A stretch of 64,000 bases of DNA from Actinomycetota bacterium (GCA_004348925.1 RCMX01000001.1:73138-137137); one strand, 5' to 3'; shown: positions 26,735 through 39,960, counted from the first letter of the stretch. A program made the numbers and translations. The notes: generated by a model from the letters alone, not told the origin.

Positions 26735-27400
26735 ATGATCATCACACGCCCCCGCGACTGGGGACGCATAGAGGCGAATCTTGCCGAGGTGGGCGCGAAG
26801 AGCGTCTTCATCATGGGCTGCGGCCAGTGCGCCACCGTTGCCAGCACCGGTGGCGAGAAAGAGGTGCTGCAGGCCAAGACCGCGCTCGAGCAGGCCGGCT
26901 ATGCCGTGAGCGGCTGGGCCGTTGGCGAAGTGACGTGCCACTCGGGCGGCACCAGGCTTGAGACGCGCAAGCATTTCGGCGACCTGGAGGCTGCGGACGC
27001 GGTGCTCGTGCTGTCGTGCGGGGCGGGTGTCCAGACCGTCGCCGACGCGGTGAAGAAGCCGGTCTTTCCCGGACTCGAGTCGGTGTTTCTCGGCAACGTG
27101 GTGCGTCACGGTGTGTTCGAGGAGCGCTGCCAGATGTGCGGCGATTGCGTGCTCGACCAGACCGCCGGCATCTGCCCGGTCACGACCTGCCCCAAAGGCC
27201 TCCTCAATGGCCCGTGTGGCGGCATGTGGGACGGCAAGTGCGAGGTGCTTCGCGACCGTGACTGCACGCACGTGCGCATCCAGCGTCGCCTCATCGAACA
27301 GGGCCGAGGCGGGACGAAGCTGCTCCCCGCCAAGGACTTCTCCAAGAAGCTCAAGCCGGGCTCGGTCAATCTTCGCGAGAAGAAGGGTGGTGCCAGGTGA
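26735..27400 (+). CDS. metV: MetV: zinc/iron-sulfur partner of methylenetetrahydrofolate reductase
   Basis: A 221-residue protein of the MTHFR C-terminal (MetV) family, found beside short MetF proteins in acetogens and related anaerobes. The C-terminal half has a dense Cys block: CQMCGDCVLDQTAGICPVTTCPKG, then NGPCGGMWDGKCEV and DCTHVRIQRRL. The N-terminal half contains GCGQCATVASTGGEKE and VLSCGAGVQ. MetV is thought to be needed for MetF activity with electron donors other than NAD(P)H. A GGAGG site lies 9 nt before the ATG at 26735. It overlaps metF by 4 nt, confirming the pair. Confidence 0.92.
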   Translation: MIITRPRDWGRIEANLAEVGAKSVFIMGCGQCATVASTGGEKEVLQAKTALEQAGYAVSGWAVGEVTCHSGGTRLETRKHFGDLEAADAVLVLSCGAGVQTVADAVKKPVFPGLESVFLGNVVRHGVFEERCQMCGDCVLDQTAGICPVTTCPKGLLNGPCGGMWDGKCEVLRDRDCTHVRIQRRLIEQGRGGTKLLPAKDFSKKLKPGSVNLREKKGGAR

Positions 27401-28269
27401 GCCGGCTTCGCGACGCGCTCGAACGCGGCGAGTTCGTCGTCACCGGCGAGATCGCGCCGCCACTGGGCACCGACCTGACCGCGATGCGCCGCTCGATCGA
27501 GACGATCGGGCCGCACTGCCACGCCATCAACATCACCGACAACCAGGGAGCCTCGCTTCATCTTTCGAGCCTGGCGGCATCGCGCGCCGCGCTTGAGATG
27601 GGCTTCGAACCGATCTTCCAGCAGACATGTCGGGATCGCAATCGACTCGCGCTGCAGTCCGACCTCCTGGCGGCATGGACGCTCGGCCTTGAGAACGTGC
27701 TCATCGTGACCGGCGATGATCCGCGCTCGGGTGATCATCCCGAAGCGAAGGGCGTGTTCGACCTCGATTCCACGCAGCTCCTCGAAGTCGCCGCGCAGAT
27801 GAACGCGGGAACCGACATGATCGGCCGACCGCTGAAGGGTGGGACCGACTTCTACCTGGGTGCGGCCATGTTCCCGGAAGCCGAGCCGTGGGACATCCAG
27901 CTCCTGCGCGCGGCACGCAAGGTGGAGGCGGGCGCACGGTTCTTCCAGACGCAGGCGATCTTCGACATCACCAAGCTCGAGCGTGCGGTCGAGGAGCTTC
28001 GCCCGCTCGGCGCGAAGGTCATCGCCGGCGTGCTCGTGTTGCGCAGCGCCAGGGCGGTCGACTTCATCAACAAGCGCCTCGCGGGCCTCATGGTGCCCGA
28101 GGCGATCGGCGCGCGCATCAAGTCGGCAGACAACGCCGCAGCCGAGGCGATCAAGCTCGCCACCGAGCAGGTCCGCGCCGCTCGTGAGGTGGCGGACGGG
28201 GTGCATATCATGACGCTCGGTCTCGATGACGCCGTCCCCGAGATCCTCGAAGGCGCCGGCCTGGGCTAG
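27397..28269 (+). CDS. metF: Methylenetetrahydrofolate reductase (short MetF)
   Basis: FAD-dependent TIM-barrel enzyme that makes 5-methyltetrahydrofolate, the methyl donor for the MetH encoded upstream. It is 290 residues, starting at a GTG that overlaps the metV stop (GTGA). Motifs include EFVVTGEIAPPLGTD with the catalytic Glu, INITDNQGA, FQQTCRDRNR, LIVTGDDP, and ARFFQTQAIFD near the folate/FAD sites. It lacks the C-terminal regulatory domain of eukaryotic enzymes, as expected for a bacterial MetF that works with MetV. It is the last clear gene of the T-box operon. Confidence 0.94.
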   Translation: MSRLRDALERGEFVVTGEIAPPLGTDLTAMRRSIETIGPHCHAINITDNQGASLHLSSLAASRAALEMGFEPIFQQTCRDRNRLALQSDLLAAWTLGLENVLIVTGDDPRSGDHPEAKGVFDLDSTQLLEVAAQMNAGTDMIGRPLKGGTDFYLGAAMFPEAEPWDIQLLRAARKVEAGARFFQTQAIFDITKLERAVEELRPLGAKVIAGVLVLRSARAVDFINKRLAGLMVPEAIGARIKSADNAAAEAIKLATEQVRAAREVADGVHIMTLGLDDAVPEILEGAGLG

Positions 28270-28345
28270 CGATGGCAGGTGCCGTGGTCCGAGACGCCTG
28301 TGGGCAGCATGCCCGGGGCGGTGCCCGTAGGAAGGAGAGGCTCCG

Positions 28346-29125
28346 TTGACGCTTCGTCGGATCGCTGTGTACTCGGACATCCATGGCAACGTCGGCGCGC
28401 TGGAGGCCGTGTACCGCGACATGGACGACGCCGGGCTTTTGGAGCGGTACTGCCTCGGCGATCTTGTCGGTTACGGTGCGGATCCTGCGGGCGTGGTCGC
28501 ACGCGTGCGTGAGAGCGGCGACCCGGTCGTGCAGGGCAACTACGACCGGGGCATCGGCAACAGGCTCGGGGATTGTGGCTGCTACTACGCGACCGAGCAG
28601 GCACGACTCGACGGGCAGGCATCGTACGACTTCACAACGGCGGCGATCGCCGATGACGATGCCGCGTGGCTCGCCGGTCTTCCGGATCAACTGCGACTGG
28701 AGCACGAAGGCGCGCGCCTGCTCTTCTGTCACGGTAGCCCCCGAAAGGTCAACGAGTATCTGCTTCCGGACCGCTCCGATCGGCAACTCGAGCGGCTCGC
28801 CCGTGAAGCAGCAGCCGATGTCGTGTGCGTGGGGCACGTGCACATCTCCTACCATCGGTCGCCGGCTCCGGGCGTTCACTACGTGAGCAGCGGCTCGGTC
28901 GGTAAGCCGAAGGACGGAGATTCCCGGGCGTGTTGGGTGGAACTGGTGCTCGGCGATCCCGGGCACGTTGCGCGCCTCGGCGATCCGGCCGCCGCTGCGG
29001 CGGGGGCGACAGACACATGGCTCGCCGTGGTGACCCATCGGGTCATCTATGCGATCGAGACCGAGGTTGCCGCGATGCGTGCGGCGGGCCTGCCGGAGTC
29101 GCTTGCCCGCGCGATTCAGGGCTGA
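28346..29125 (+). CDS. Calcineurin-like metallophosphoesterase (YfcE/MJ0936-like)
   Basis: Two-metal phosphoesterase of 259 residues, starting at a TTG with GAAGGAGAGG upstream. Metal-site motifs are in order: YSDIHGN (Asp, His), YCLGDLVGYGADP, GNYDRG, FCHGSPRKVNEYL and CVGHVHISYH, followed by the YVSSGSVGKPKDGD loop. This matches the family of predicted phosphodiesterases of about 240 residues. The last 45 residues form an extra helical tail. It lies 76 nt after metF on the same strand and might be read through from that operon. Natural substrate unknown. Confidence 0.88.
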   Translation: MTLRRIAVYSDIHGNVGALEAVYRDMDDAGLLERYCLGDLVGYGADPAGVVARVRESGDPVVQGNYDRGIGNRLGDCGCYYATEQARLDGQASYDFTTAAIADDDAAWLAGLPDQLRLEHEGARLLFCHGSPRKVNEYLLPDRSDRQLERLAREAAADVVCVGHVHISYHRSPAPGVHYVSSGSVGKPKDGDSRACWVELVLGDPGHVARLGDPAAAAAGATDTWLAVVTHRVIYAIETEVAAMRAAGLPESLARAIQG

Positions 29126-29148
29126 CGCGAGCGACGGCGGCTCCGGAG

Positions 29149-29154
29149 TATACT
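29149..29154 (+). promoter_or_regulatory. Probable -10 box before the MoaE-like gene
   Basis: TATACT at 29149-29154 lies 33 nt before the ATG at 29188, with a GGGAGG ribosome site in between. No good -35 match is visible at 17 nt spacing. Confidence 0.4.
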
Positions 29155-29187
29155 TTCGCCAACTGTTCGTGACGCGGGAGGTGCCGC

Positions 29188-29565
29188 ATGGAGCCCAAGC
29201 ATGAGAAGCCATCGCTCGACGCATGGCTTGCCGAGTTCAAGTCGGGTCGAGACGCCGCCGGCACGGGCATGTATCTTGCGCACAACGGCGTCGTACGCGG
29301 ATCATCCCGGGACGGACGGCCGGTCACCGGAATGGTGCTGAGCGTCGATCACGAACGACTTCAGGAGATACTGGCCAGTGCGCGTCTGATGGAAGGCGTG
29401 ACGCATGTGCACGCCTGGGTGAACGAGGGCGAGCTGGCGGTCGGCGATGACATCATGTACGTGATCGTCGGCGGCGACATCCGCGACCACGTCTTCGAGG
29501 CGCTCGGGGCACTCGTACGGATGATCAAGACCGAGGTCGTGACCGAGGAGGAACTCCGCCCCTAG
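29188..29565 (+). CDS. MoaE-like molybdopterin synthase large-subunit homologue, divergent
   Basis: A 125-residue protein resembling MoaE: AGTGMYLAHNGVVRGSSRDGRPVTGM matches the GA...FVGTVR..N.GR strand, HVHAWVNEGELAVGDDIMYVIVGGDIRDHVFEAL matches the H..G.L.VGE..v.v...hR..aF.a block, and ALVRMIKTEVVTEEEL fits the last helix. True MoaE proteins have a WKKE motif there, whose lysine is catalytic; here no tryptophan or paired lysines are seen. It could be a specialised or inactive homologue. No other molybdenum cofactor gene is in the window. It ends convergently, overlapping the next stop by 4 nt. Confidence 0.7.
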   Translation: MEPKHEKPSLDAWLAEFKSGRDAAGTGMYLAHNGVVRGSSRDGRPVTGMVLSVDHERLQEILASARLMEGVTHVHAWVNEGELAVGDDIMYVIVGGDIRDHVFEALGALVRMIKTEVVTEEELRP

Positions 29566-31208
29566 GGCAGCAGCACGCCCGAGTCGGCGAAGCGGAACGG
29601 CGTCCCCTCGTTCTTCGACGCGTACATCGCCATGTCCGCCGCGCACATGAGCTCGCTGAACGAGCGACCGTCTGTAGGGTAGAAGGCGATGCCGATACTG
29701 AGATCGATCGGCACGGCACCCTTCTCGGTGAGTACCGGATCCTCGATAGCCTGCGTCATCTTCCGTGCGACGAGCGCAGCAGTCTTCCGGGAGTTCACTT
29801 TCGGGAGCAGCACGGTGAACTCGTCGCCGCCGAGGCGAGCCACGGTGTCACTGCGGCGCACCACGGACTGCAGCCGCTGCGCGACCTCCGAGAGGAGCTT
29901 GTCCCCGATGGCGTGTCCGAGGGTGTCATTGACGATCTTGAAGTCGTTCATATCCATGAACATCACGGCGAAGCTGCTGTCGTCGCGTTCCGCGTGACCG
30001 ATAGCGACCGCGAGGCGATCGTCAAAGAGCGCGCGGTTGGGGAGTCCGGTGAGCATGTCGTAGTACGCCATCTTCCGGATCGTGTCTTCGGCGCGCTTGC
30101 GCTCGGTGATGTCGTGCGCAACCGCCTGGACTGCGGGGTGTCCGTGATACATGAGCGGCGTGGACGCCATCTGCAGGTCGATGCGCGAGCCGTCCTTCCG
30201 GATGAAGCGCACCTCGGTCGGCTCCGATGGTCGGCGGTCTCGGGTCGTCGTGCGCAGACGCTCGGTGGCGATCTCGATGCTGTCGGCGTCCACGAGCTGG
30301 AGCACATGCACCCCGCAGACTTCGTCCGGGTCGCCGTACCCGAGAAGCCGGGCACCCGCCGGATTCATGAACGCGATGACACCTTCGATGTGCACGAGGA
30401 TCAGGTCCGGGGAGAGTTCCACGAGGCTGCGGAAGCGTTCCTCGGATTCCCGAAGCGCCTTCTCGGCCCTGCGGCGCTCGACGATCTCCTCCTGCAGGTC
30501 CGCATTGGATCGCTCGAGTTCCGAGGTGCGCTCGCTGACGCTCTGTTCAAGGCGTTCGTTGTACTCCTGCAACGCGAACTCGGCCTTCTTGATGTCGCTT
30601 ATGTCCTTCGAGATCTCGACGACCGACTCGACGCTGCCGTCTCCGTTGAAGACCGGATACCACATCGTCTCGAGCCAGTGCTCACGCCCGGAAGCGTTCA
30701 CCTCATGCTTCACGGCCACGGCAGGTTCACCGCTGCGCAGCACGGCGTCGAAGCGACAGGCCTCGCAGATGGTCTCGGAGCCGAGGATCGCCTCATGGCA
30801 TCTGCGTCCGACGATGTCCTTCACCTCGATACCGGTGAGCTCCTCGGCCTTTCGATTCGCGTACTGCACCGTGAGGTCGCTGCCGAGGATGAGAATGGCG
30901 TCGGGATTGTTGTCGTAGACGAGCTCGAGCTTATAGCGTTCGTGGTCGAGGGCGCGGGTGGTGTGGATGTTCGCGTCAAGCTTGCGCTGTATATACCAAG
31001 CGCCGCCGAGAACCAGGATCGAGACGGTGATCCGCGTGAGCAGCGCAACCACACTTGAACTCATCGTGATCCCAAGCAGTGTCACGGTCCCGTTTGAGAC
31101 CGCGGTATGCGCCAGTTCGGAGCCGATCATGAAGATGAGGACTGCGGCGCACGCGGCGAGGAAGAGCCGCGGCCGATGGTGCATGTCTGTGCGCTCAGCG
31201 CGATTCAT
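29562..31208 (-). CDS. Membrane PAS-PAS-GGDEF diguanylate cyclase
   Basis: Synthesises cyclic di-GMP. It is 548 residues from the ATG at 31208 (GAAGAAGGCG site); upstream in-frame ATGs lack sites. There are two membrane helices (about 15-35 and 45-70), a first PAS domain (about 95-215), a coiled coil rich in Glu/Arg (about 220-260), a second PAS domain (about 262-375) and the GGDEF domain (about 385-545). The active site RLGGDEFTVLL is intact, with an upstream RRSD inhibitory-site motif. The first PAS carries GRRCHEAILGSETICEACRFD, a Cys cluster seen in some PAS domains and possibly redox- or metal-active. No EAL domain is present. Confidence 0.93.
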   Translation of the reverse strand: MNRAERTDMHHRPRLFLAACAAVLIFMIGSELAHTAVSNGTVTLLGITMSSSVVALLTRITVSILVLGGAWYIQRKLDANIHTTRALDHERYKLELVYDNNPDAILILGSDLTVQYANRKAEELTGIEVKDIVGRRCHEAILGSETICEACRFDAVLRSGEPAVAVKHEVNASGREHWLETMWYPVFNGDGSVESVVEISKDISDIKKAEFALQEYNERLEQSVSERTSELERSNADLQEEIVERRRAEKALRESEERFRSLVELSPDLILVHIEGVIAFMNPAGARLLGYGDPDEVCGVHVLQLVDADSIEIATERLRTTTRDRRPSEPTEVRFIRKDGSRIDLQMASTPLMYHGHPAVQAVAHDITERKRAEDTIRKMAYYDMLTGLPNRALFDDRLAVAIGHAERDDSSFAVMFMDMNDFKIVNDTLGHAIGDKLLSEVAQRLQSVVRRSDTVARLGGDEFTVLLPKVNSRKTAALVARKMTQAIEDPVLTEKGAVPIDLSIGIAFYPTDGRSFSELMCAADMAMYASKNEGTPFRFADSGVLLP

Positions 31209-31450
31209 CGATGCGCCTTCTTCGCTGACGTCCGCCCCCATGGTTTGGCCGTCCTGTAGACGGTATCGGCACGCCAGCGACCCCCCTTTACGCATTGTGA
31301 ACGTTCTCACGAAATCGTTCCCAGTGGCGGGTGACGCGATTCGACAGGCGGAACCATGGGACGATGAAAGGTAGCGACCCACGTGCCCGGACGTGCATCG
31401 CGACGATGGTACAATCGTCCGACACATGAACGGTACGAGGGAGGTCTGAC

Positions 31451-32836
31451 ATGCGGATCGTGGTGCTTGGCGGTGGCCCCGGCGGCTACTCGGCGGCATT
31501 CGAGGCGGCACGGCTGGGCGCCGAGGTGGTCCTGGTCGAGCGTGAGCGTCTCGGCGGCACCTGTCTCAACTGGGGCTGCATCCCCACGAAGACCATCCTT
31601 CGCTCGGCGCACATCGTTGCCGACACGCGTGCGGCCGCGACCTTCGGGTTGAGCGCGACGGTCGCGAGCGTCGACATCGCCGGATTGCGCGCCCGCAAAG
31701 AAGGCGTGGTCGACGAACTCGTGTCGCAGATCGAGGGCAGCGCGAAGCGCCTCAAAGTGCGTGTCGTGCCCGGCGAGGGCCGGCTTGTGGCTCCCAGGAC
31801 CGTCGAAGCCGCGCTGGCTGACGGCGGCACCGAGCTCATCGAAGGCGACGCCGTCATCCTCGCGACCGGCTCGATCGTCTTCAAGCTCCCGAATATCGAT
31901 CACGAGATGGAGGGTGTGTGGACGAGCGACGACGCCGTCTCGCTCGCTGACATCCCCAAGGACATCCTCATCATCGGCGGCGGGGTCATCGGCCTGGAGT
32001 TCGCGTGCGCGTACGCGGCCTTCGGCAGCAAGGTGACCGTCGTCGAGCTCATGGAGCAGGTACTTCCCGGCAATGACAAGCGCGTCGTGAAGGCGACGCA
32101 GGCCGCGCTCGAGGAGATGGGCGTCGAGTTCCTGCTCGGCGATGCTGTCGAGAGCGTGGAGCGCGTGGGCGACCGTATGCACTCGACGCTTCGCAGCGGC
32201 GCGGTCGTGGAGAGCGGCATCGTGATGTCGGCGGTGGGACGCGTCCCCAACGGCCTCGGCTTCGGTTTCGAGGAGGCCGGTATCGAGATGGACCGTCGTG
32301 CCGTGAAGGTGGACGAGCACCTGCGCACCAACCTGCCCGGCGTCTACGCCATCGGCGATCTCATCGGCGGCATGATGCTTGCGCACGTGGCGGATGAAGA
32401 GGGCATCGTCGCTGCGCGCAATGCGGTCGCCGAGCTCACCGGCGAAGGCCATGCCGAGACGCTCCGCTACGACTGCATCCCCGCCTGCGTCTACACGTTC
32501 CCCAACGTCGCGGTCGTCGGAAGCAGCCGCGACGGCGCGAAGGAGCGCGGCATCGACGCCGTGCAGGCGGTCGCCAAGTTCGCCGCCAACGGCAAAGCGC
32601 TCGGCGAGGGCGAGGCCGACGGCTTCGTGCAGATCGTTGCCGAGAAGGGCACCGGCCGCATCGTTGGCTGCCAGATCGTCGGCCCGCACGCCGTCGAGAC
32701 CATCCACGAGGTCGCGCTCGCCATGAAGCACGACATCACCGTGCGTCAGGTCGCGGAGATGGTGCACGCGCACCCGACCGTCTCGGAAGTCATCAAGATG
32801 GCGTGCGCCGACGCCGCCGGAAAGTGCGGCTGCTAG
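31451..32836 (+). CDS. lpdA: Dihydrolipoyl dehydrogenase
   Basis: FAD-dependent disulfide reductase, 461 residues, reoxidising dihydrolipoyl groups of the glycine cleavage system or 2-oxoacid dehydrogenases. It shows the FAD-binding GGGPGGYSAAFEAARLG, the redox-active disulfide in GGTCLNWGCIPTK, the NAD-binding IIGGGVIGLEFACAYAAFG, the second FAD motif GVYAIGDLIGGMMLAHVADEEG, and the C-terminal HAHPTVSE with the catalytic His-Glu pair. A GGGAGG site precedes the ATG at 31451. It is followed 3 nt later by lipA, so lipoate synthesis and use are co-expressed. Confidence 0.95.
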   Translation: MRIVVLGGGPGGYSAAFEAARLGAEVVLVERERLGGTCLNWGCIPTKTILRSAHIVADTRAAATFGLSATVASVDIAGLRARKEGVVDELVSQIEGSAKRLKVRVVPGEGRLVAPRTVEAALADGGTELIEGDAVILATGSIVFKLPNIDHEMEGVWTSDDAVSLADIPKDILIIGGGVIGLEFACAYAAFGSKVTVVELMEQVLPGNDKRVVKATQAALEEMGVEFLLGDAVESVERVGDRMHSTLRSGAVVESGIVMSAVGRVPNGLGFGFEEAGIEMDRRAVKVDEHLRTNLPGVYAIGDLIGGMMLAHVADEEGIVAARNAVAELTGEGHAETLRYDCIPACVYTFPNVAVVGSSRDGAKERGIDAVQAVAKFAANGKALGEGEADGFVQIVAEKGTGRIVGCQIVGPHAVETIHEVALAMKHDITVRQVAEMVHAHPTVSEVIKMACADAAGKCGC

Positions 32837-32839
32837 CTC

Positions 32840-33715
32840 ATGGCGTACGAGCACGGAGCGTCGGCCAAGCGCATGCCCGAGTGGATGAAACGGCCCATCG
32901 CGCGCGAGGGCAGCTACGACTCGGTCAAAGAGCTCATGGAGCGACTGGAGCTCCACACGGTCTGCCAGTCGGCGAAATGCCCGAACCAGGGGGAGTGCTT
33001 CGCCTCGGGCACCGCGACGTTCCTCATCATGGGAGACGCGTGCACTCGCGGATGTCGCTTCTGCGCGGTCGACACGCGTCAGCCGGCGCCACTCGACCCC
33101 GAGGAGCCGTCGCGCCTTGCCGAGGCGGTCCTTGCGCTGCGCATCAAGCACGCGGTCATCACAACCGTGACGCGCGACGACCTGCCCGACGGCGGTGCGG
33201 CACACTTCGTGGCGGTCATCGAAGCCGTCCGCGGGGTGTCGCCCGGTACGCGCATCGAAGTGCTCACGAGCGATTTCGGCGGCCGCTTCGAGAGCGTGGA
33301 CACCGTTGCCGACGCGCTCCCTGACGTCTTCAATCACAACCTCGAGACCGTGCCGCGGCTCTACGCAGAGGTGCGCCCCGGTGCCGTGTACGAGCGCAGC
33401 CTCGCGGTGCTCGAGCGCGTGAAGTCGCGACACCCGGAGATGCCGACGAAGTCCGGGCTCATGCTCGGCCTCGGTGAGACGCATGATGAAGTGGTCGCCG
33501 TCATGCGCGACCTGCGCGCTTCGGGGTGCGACATGATCACTCTCGGCCAGTACCTGCGCCCGAGCGCGAAGCACCTGCCGGTCGCCGAGTTCGTGACGCC
33601 CGGGGAGTTCGAGGCACTTGCCGCCGAGGCCGAGACGCTCGGCTTCTGTGCGGTTGCGAGCGCGCCGTTCGTGCGCAGCAGCTATCACGCCGGCGAGATG
33701 GCGGAACGCGGATAG
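32840..33715 (+). CDS. lipA: Lipoyl synthase
   Basis: Radical SAM enzyme that inserts two sulfurs into octanoyl groups on lipoyl domains. It is 291 residues. The auxiliary cluster ligands are C42, C47 and C53 (CX4CX5C), the radical SAM ligands C68, C72 and C75 (CTRGCRFC), and the C-terminal RSSY ligand motif is present in VRSSYHAGEM. It begins 3 nt after the lpdA stop. No LipB or lipoate ligase is in the window. It ends 3 nt before the convergent stop of the next gene. Confidence 0.96.
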   Translation: MAYEHGASAKRMPEWMKRPIAREGSYDSVKELMERLELHTVCQSAKCPNQGECFASGTATFLIMGDACTRGCRFCAVDTRQPAPLDPEEPSRLAEAVLALRIKHAVITTVTRDDLPDGGAAHFVAVIEAVRGVSPGTRIEVLTSDFGGRFESVDTVADALPDVFNHNLETVPRLYAEVRPGAVYERSLAVLERVKSRHPEMPTKSGLMLGLGETHDEVVAVMRDLRASGCDMITLGQYLRPSAKHLPVAEFVTPGEFEALAAEAETLGFCAVASAPFVRSSYHAGEMAERG

Positions 33716-33718
33716 CGG

Positions 33719-34762
33719 CTACGGGGCGCCGAGGACGATCGGCGTTCCCGCGCGGTCACGTCCCGCCTGCTTGGCAGCGTAGAGCGATTGATCGGCTGCC
33801 GCGAGCAGTCGGTCGAGGCTTCTCGGCACGGATGCCGGCGGATCGACGGCGACCGCGCCGCCGGCACTGATGCTGAGCGGCACGCGACGTCCCTCGGCGT
33901 CCTTCAGGTCGATCATCCGTACCGTCTCGACCATCCGTCGCAGGAGTGCTGCGAACTCCTCGGGTTCGGCCTCGGGCGCGATGATCGCGAATTCGTCACC
34001 GCCGTAGCGCACCAGCAGATCCGAGGACCGCACCGCGGACTTCAGCGCGTCGGCCACAGCGCACAGCGCTTTGTCGCCGAACGTGTGACCCCGTGCATCA
34101 TTGAGGTTCTTGAACAGGTCGATGTCCACGAGCGCGACGCCAAGCGGGCGGCCGTACCGTGCCGACCATGCCGACCATTGCCGCAGGTGCGTGTCGAGCG
34201 CGCGGCGGTTATGGATACCTGTGAGCGGATCGCGTGTGGCGTAGATGGCAAGCGCAAGGTTGTCGCGCCAGGTGCGGTTGAGGATTCCAGCCAGGAATGC
34301 GGCCAGCGACTCCTCTTCGTAGTGGTGCTCGATCGCCTCGATCAGCCGCTGCAGATGCGCCGAGTATGCCTCGTGGCGACGGTCGGCGCGCGCCGGTTCG
34401 GTGAGGTCGATGAGCTCGCCGAAGATCGGGTCGATCATAAAGAACTCGATGCGCGCTGCGACCGCGAGCATCTCGTGGTCCGTCAGTTCCGCCAGAGCGT
34501 TCGGCAGCGACCCTTCAAGCTCGGCACGCAGGCTCTTGAGCCGTTCGATGAGTGCACCGGTGTCGTTCACCAGATCGGGGAGCAGGCCGCGCTCCCACGC
34601 GCCGAGCAGGTCGTTCCACCACGCGACGTGCGTGCCTTCCTCGACGGCCATCTTCTTGAACGTCTTCGCGAGCTCCTTGTTGTCGCAGTGCGTCGCCATA
34701 ACGCTGTACGCTCGTTGCGCCAACAGGTCCATCTCTATGCAGAGCTCCAGTATCTGGCGCAT
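33719..34762 (-). CDS. Diguanylate cyclase with N-terminal ferritin-like domain
   Basis: A 347-residue protein from the ATG at 34762 (AAAGGACG site). Residues 1-150 form a four-helix pattern typical of the ferritin/rubrerythrin fold. Candidate di-iron ligands are E10 on helix 1, E42-x-x-H45 on helix 2 (KKMAVEEGTHVAWW), E106 on helix 3 (ARIEFFMI) and E142/E145/H146 on helix 4 (LIEAIEHHYEEE). Residues 175-345 are a GGDEF domain with intact RYGGDEF (G254-F258) and an RSSD inhibitory site at 245-248. There is no signal or membrane segment, so the enzyme is cytoplasmic. The arrangement suggests c-di-GMP synthesis controlled by oxygen, peroxide or iron state, which is inference. Confidence 0.88.
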   Translation of the reverse strand: MRQILELCIEMDLLAQRAYSVMATHCDNKELAKTFKKMAVEEGTHVAWWNDLLGAWERGLLPDLVNDTGALIERLKSLRAELEGSLPNALAELTDHEMLAVAARIEFFMIDPIFGELIDLTEPARADRRHEAYSAHLQRLIEAIEHHYEEESLAAFLAGILNRTWRDNLALAIYATRDPLTGIHNRRALDTHLRQWSAWSARYGRPLGVALVDIDLFKNLNDARGHTFGDKALCAVADALKSAVRSSDLLVRYGGDEFAIIAPEAEPEEFAALLRRMVETVRMIDLKDAEGRRVPLSISAGGAVAVDPPASVPRSLDRLLAAADQSLYAAKQAGRDRAGTPIVLGAP

Positions 34763-34808
34763 AGACGTCCTTTCGGTCGCTTCATACAGCATATCCCACA
34801 GATGCTGG

Positions 34809-34814
34809 TACGAT
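34809..34814 (+). promoter_or_regulatory. Probable -10 box of a leaderless promoter for the UPF0280 gene
   Basis: TACGAT (TANNNT) ends exactly 6 nt before the ATG at 34821. No ribosome binding site is present between them, so transcription probably starts at the start codon. Confidence 0.5.
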
Positions 34815-34820
34815 TACCGC

Positions 34821-38857
<4,037 letters not shown>

Positions 38858-38861
<4 letters not shown>

Positions 38862-39868
38862 CGTCACGGGCGCGGCTCGTCCTGAACCCCAGGGCATGTG
38901 ACCGTTGCGGGCGATGCCTGCCCGCGTGCGACCACAACGCGATCCGGGTCGGCCGTGCATACATCATGGTCGACTGGAGCCGCTGCGACGGCTGCATGGA
39001 GTGCGTTCGCGCATGTGATAGGGGCGCGATCGGCAGCGCCGCTACGGACGCGGCGTCTCGAGCCCGCACTGCGACGCGGCCGAAATCATCCGCACCCGCC
39101 CGGCAGGTCGTCGCAGCGACGCCTCGCGCGCTCTCCGCGCACTCGGTCAGGGTCGGTGGGTTCACCTGGACCATACTCGAGGCCGCGGCGATGCTTTCGG
39201 TCACGTTTGCGGCCTTCATGGTCAAGGAACTCTTCCTTGCGAGCCGGGTCGTTCAGGACCTTCCGTCCGAGGTAGTGGTGGGCGCGCGCGCGTTCGCGCT
39301 TGCGATCTACTACGCCGTGCAGGTGGTTTCGCTCCGCTATCTCGTGCGCAGACGGGACGGGTCGTTCGGCGACGCGCTCGGACTCACGCGTCAGCACGAG
39401 TCCGCTGCAGACATCGCCACGTCGGTCGGGCTGGTCATCGGCGGCCTCGCGGCGACACGTGTGATCGCGACGATCTACAGCATGATCACGCGTTCGCTCG
39501 ATCTCATGCCGAGCGCGGGCGCCGACACCATCACGCACGTGTTCGGCACATCGGTCGGCGGCCTCGTGCTTGCCTCGGTCATGCTGGTGCTCGTCGGGCC
39601 GTTCGTTGAAGAGTGCGTGTTTCGGGGAGCGCTCATGCGCGGGCTCGAGGCCCGCATCGGCGTGTGGCCCGCGATCATCGCGCAGGCCGTGCTGTTCGCT
39701 GCGTTCCACCGCTCGTGGTGGCTGCTCTTTCCGATGACGGTGCTGGGCGTCGCGCTTGGCTGGCTTGCGCATGAACGCAAGAGTCTGTGGCCCGCCATCG
39801 CGCTCCATGCGGCCTACAACTCGCTGACGGTCGGCGCGGTCGTTTGGCTGTCGCGCGCGATAGGCTGA
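38858..39868 (+). CDS. Ferredoxin-CPBP intramembrane protease fusion
   Basis: A 336-residue fusion. The first 57 residues are a 2[4Fe-4S] ferredoxin module: C14-C17-C20-C24 (CDRCGRCLPAC) and C43-C46-C49-C53 (CDGCMECVRAC). After an Ala/Arg-rich linker (58-100), six to seven membrane helices carry the CPBP motifs E251-E252-x-x-x-R256 (VEECVFRG), FxxxH (FAAFHR) and HxxxN (LHAAYNS). The frame is continuous from an ATG at 38858 that overlaps the upstream CPBP stop (ATGA), so the join is not a sequencing accident at an intergenic site. The usual Pro after the last cluster Cys is replaced by Asp in both motifs. Confidence 0.88.
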
Positions 39869-39918
39869 GAATCGCGCGGCGTAGCCCGGGTGCGGGCGCG
39901 CTCGTTCGCCTCTTGCCG

Positions 39919-39924
39919 TAGAAT
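39919..39924 (+). promoter_or_regulatory. Probable -10 box of the gatCA promoter
   Basis: TAGAAT lies 36 nt before the gatC ATG, leaving room for a short leader with the AAAGGACG ribosome site. No strong -35 is visible. Confidence 0.4.
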
Positions 39925-39960
39925 ACTGAGGTCAGTCGCACGTCGAAAGGACGACCCCGC

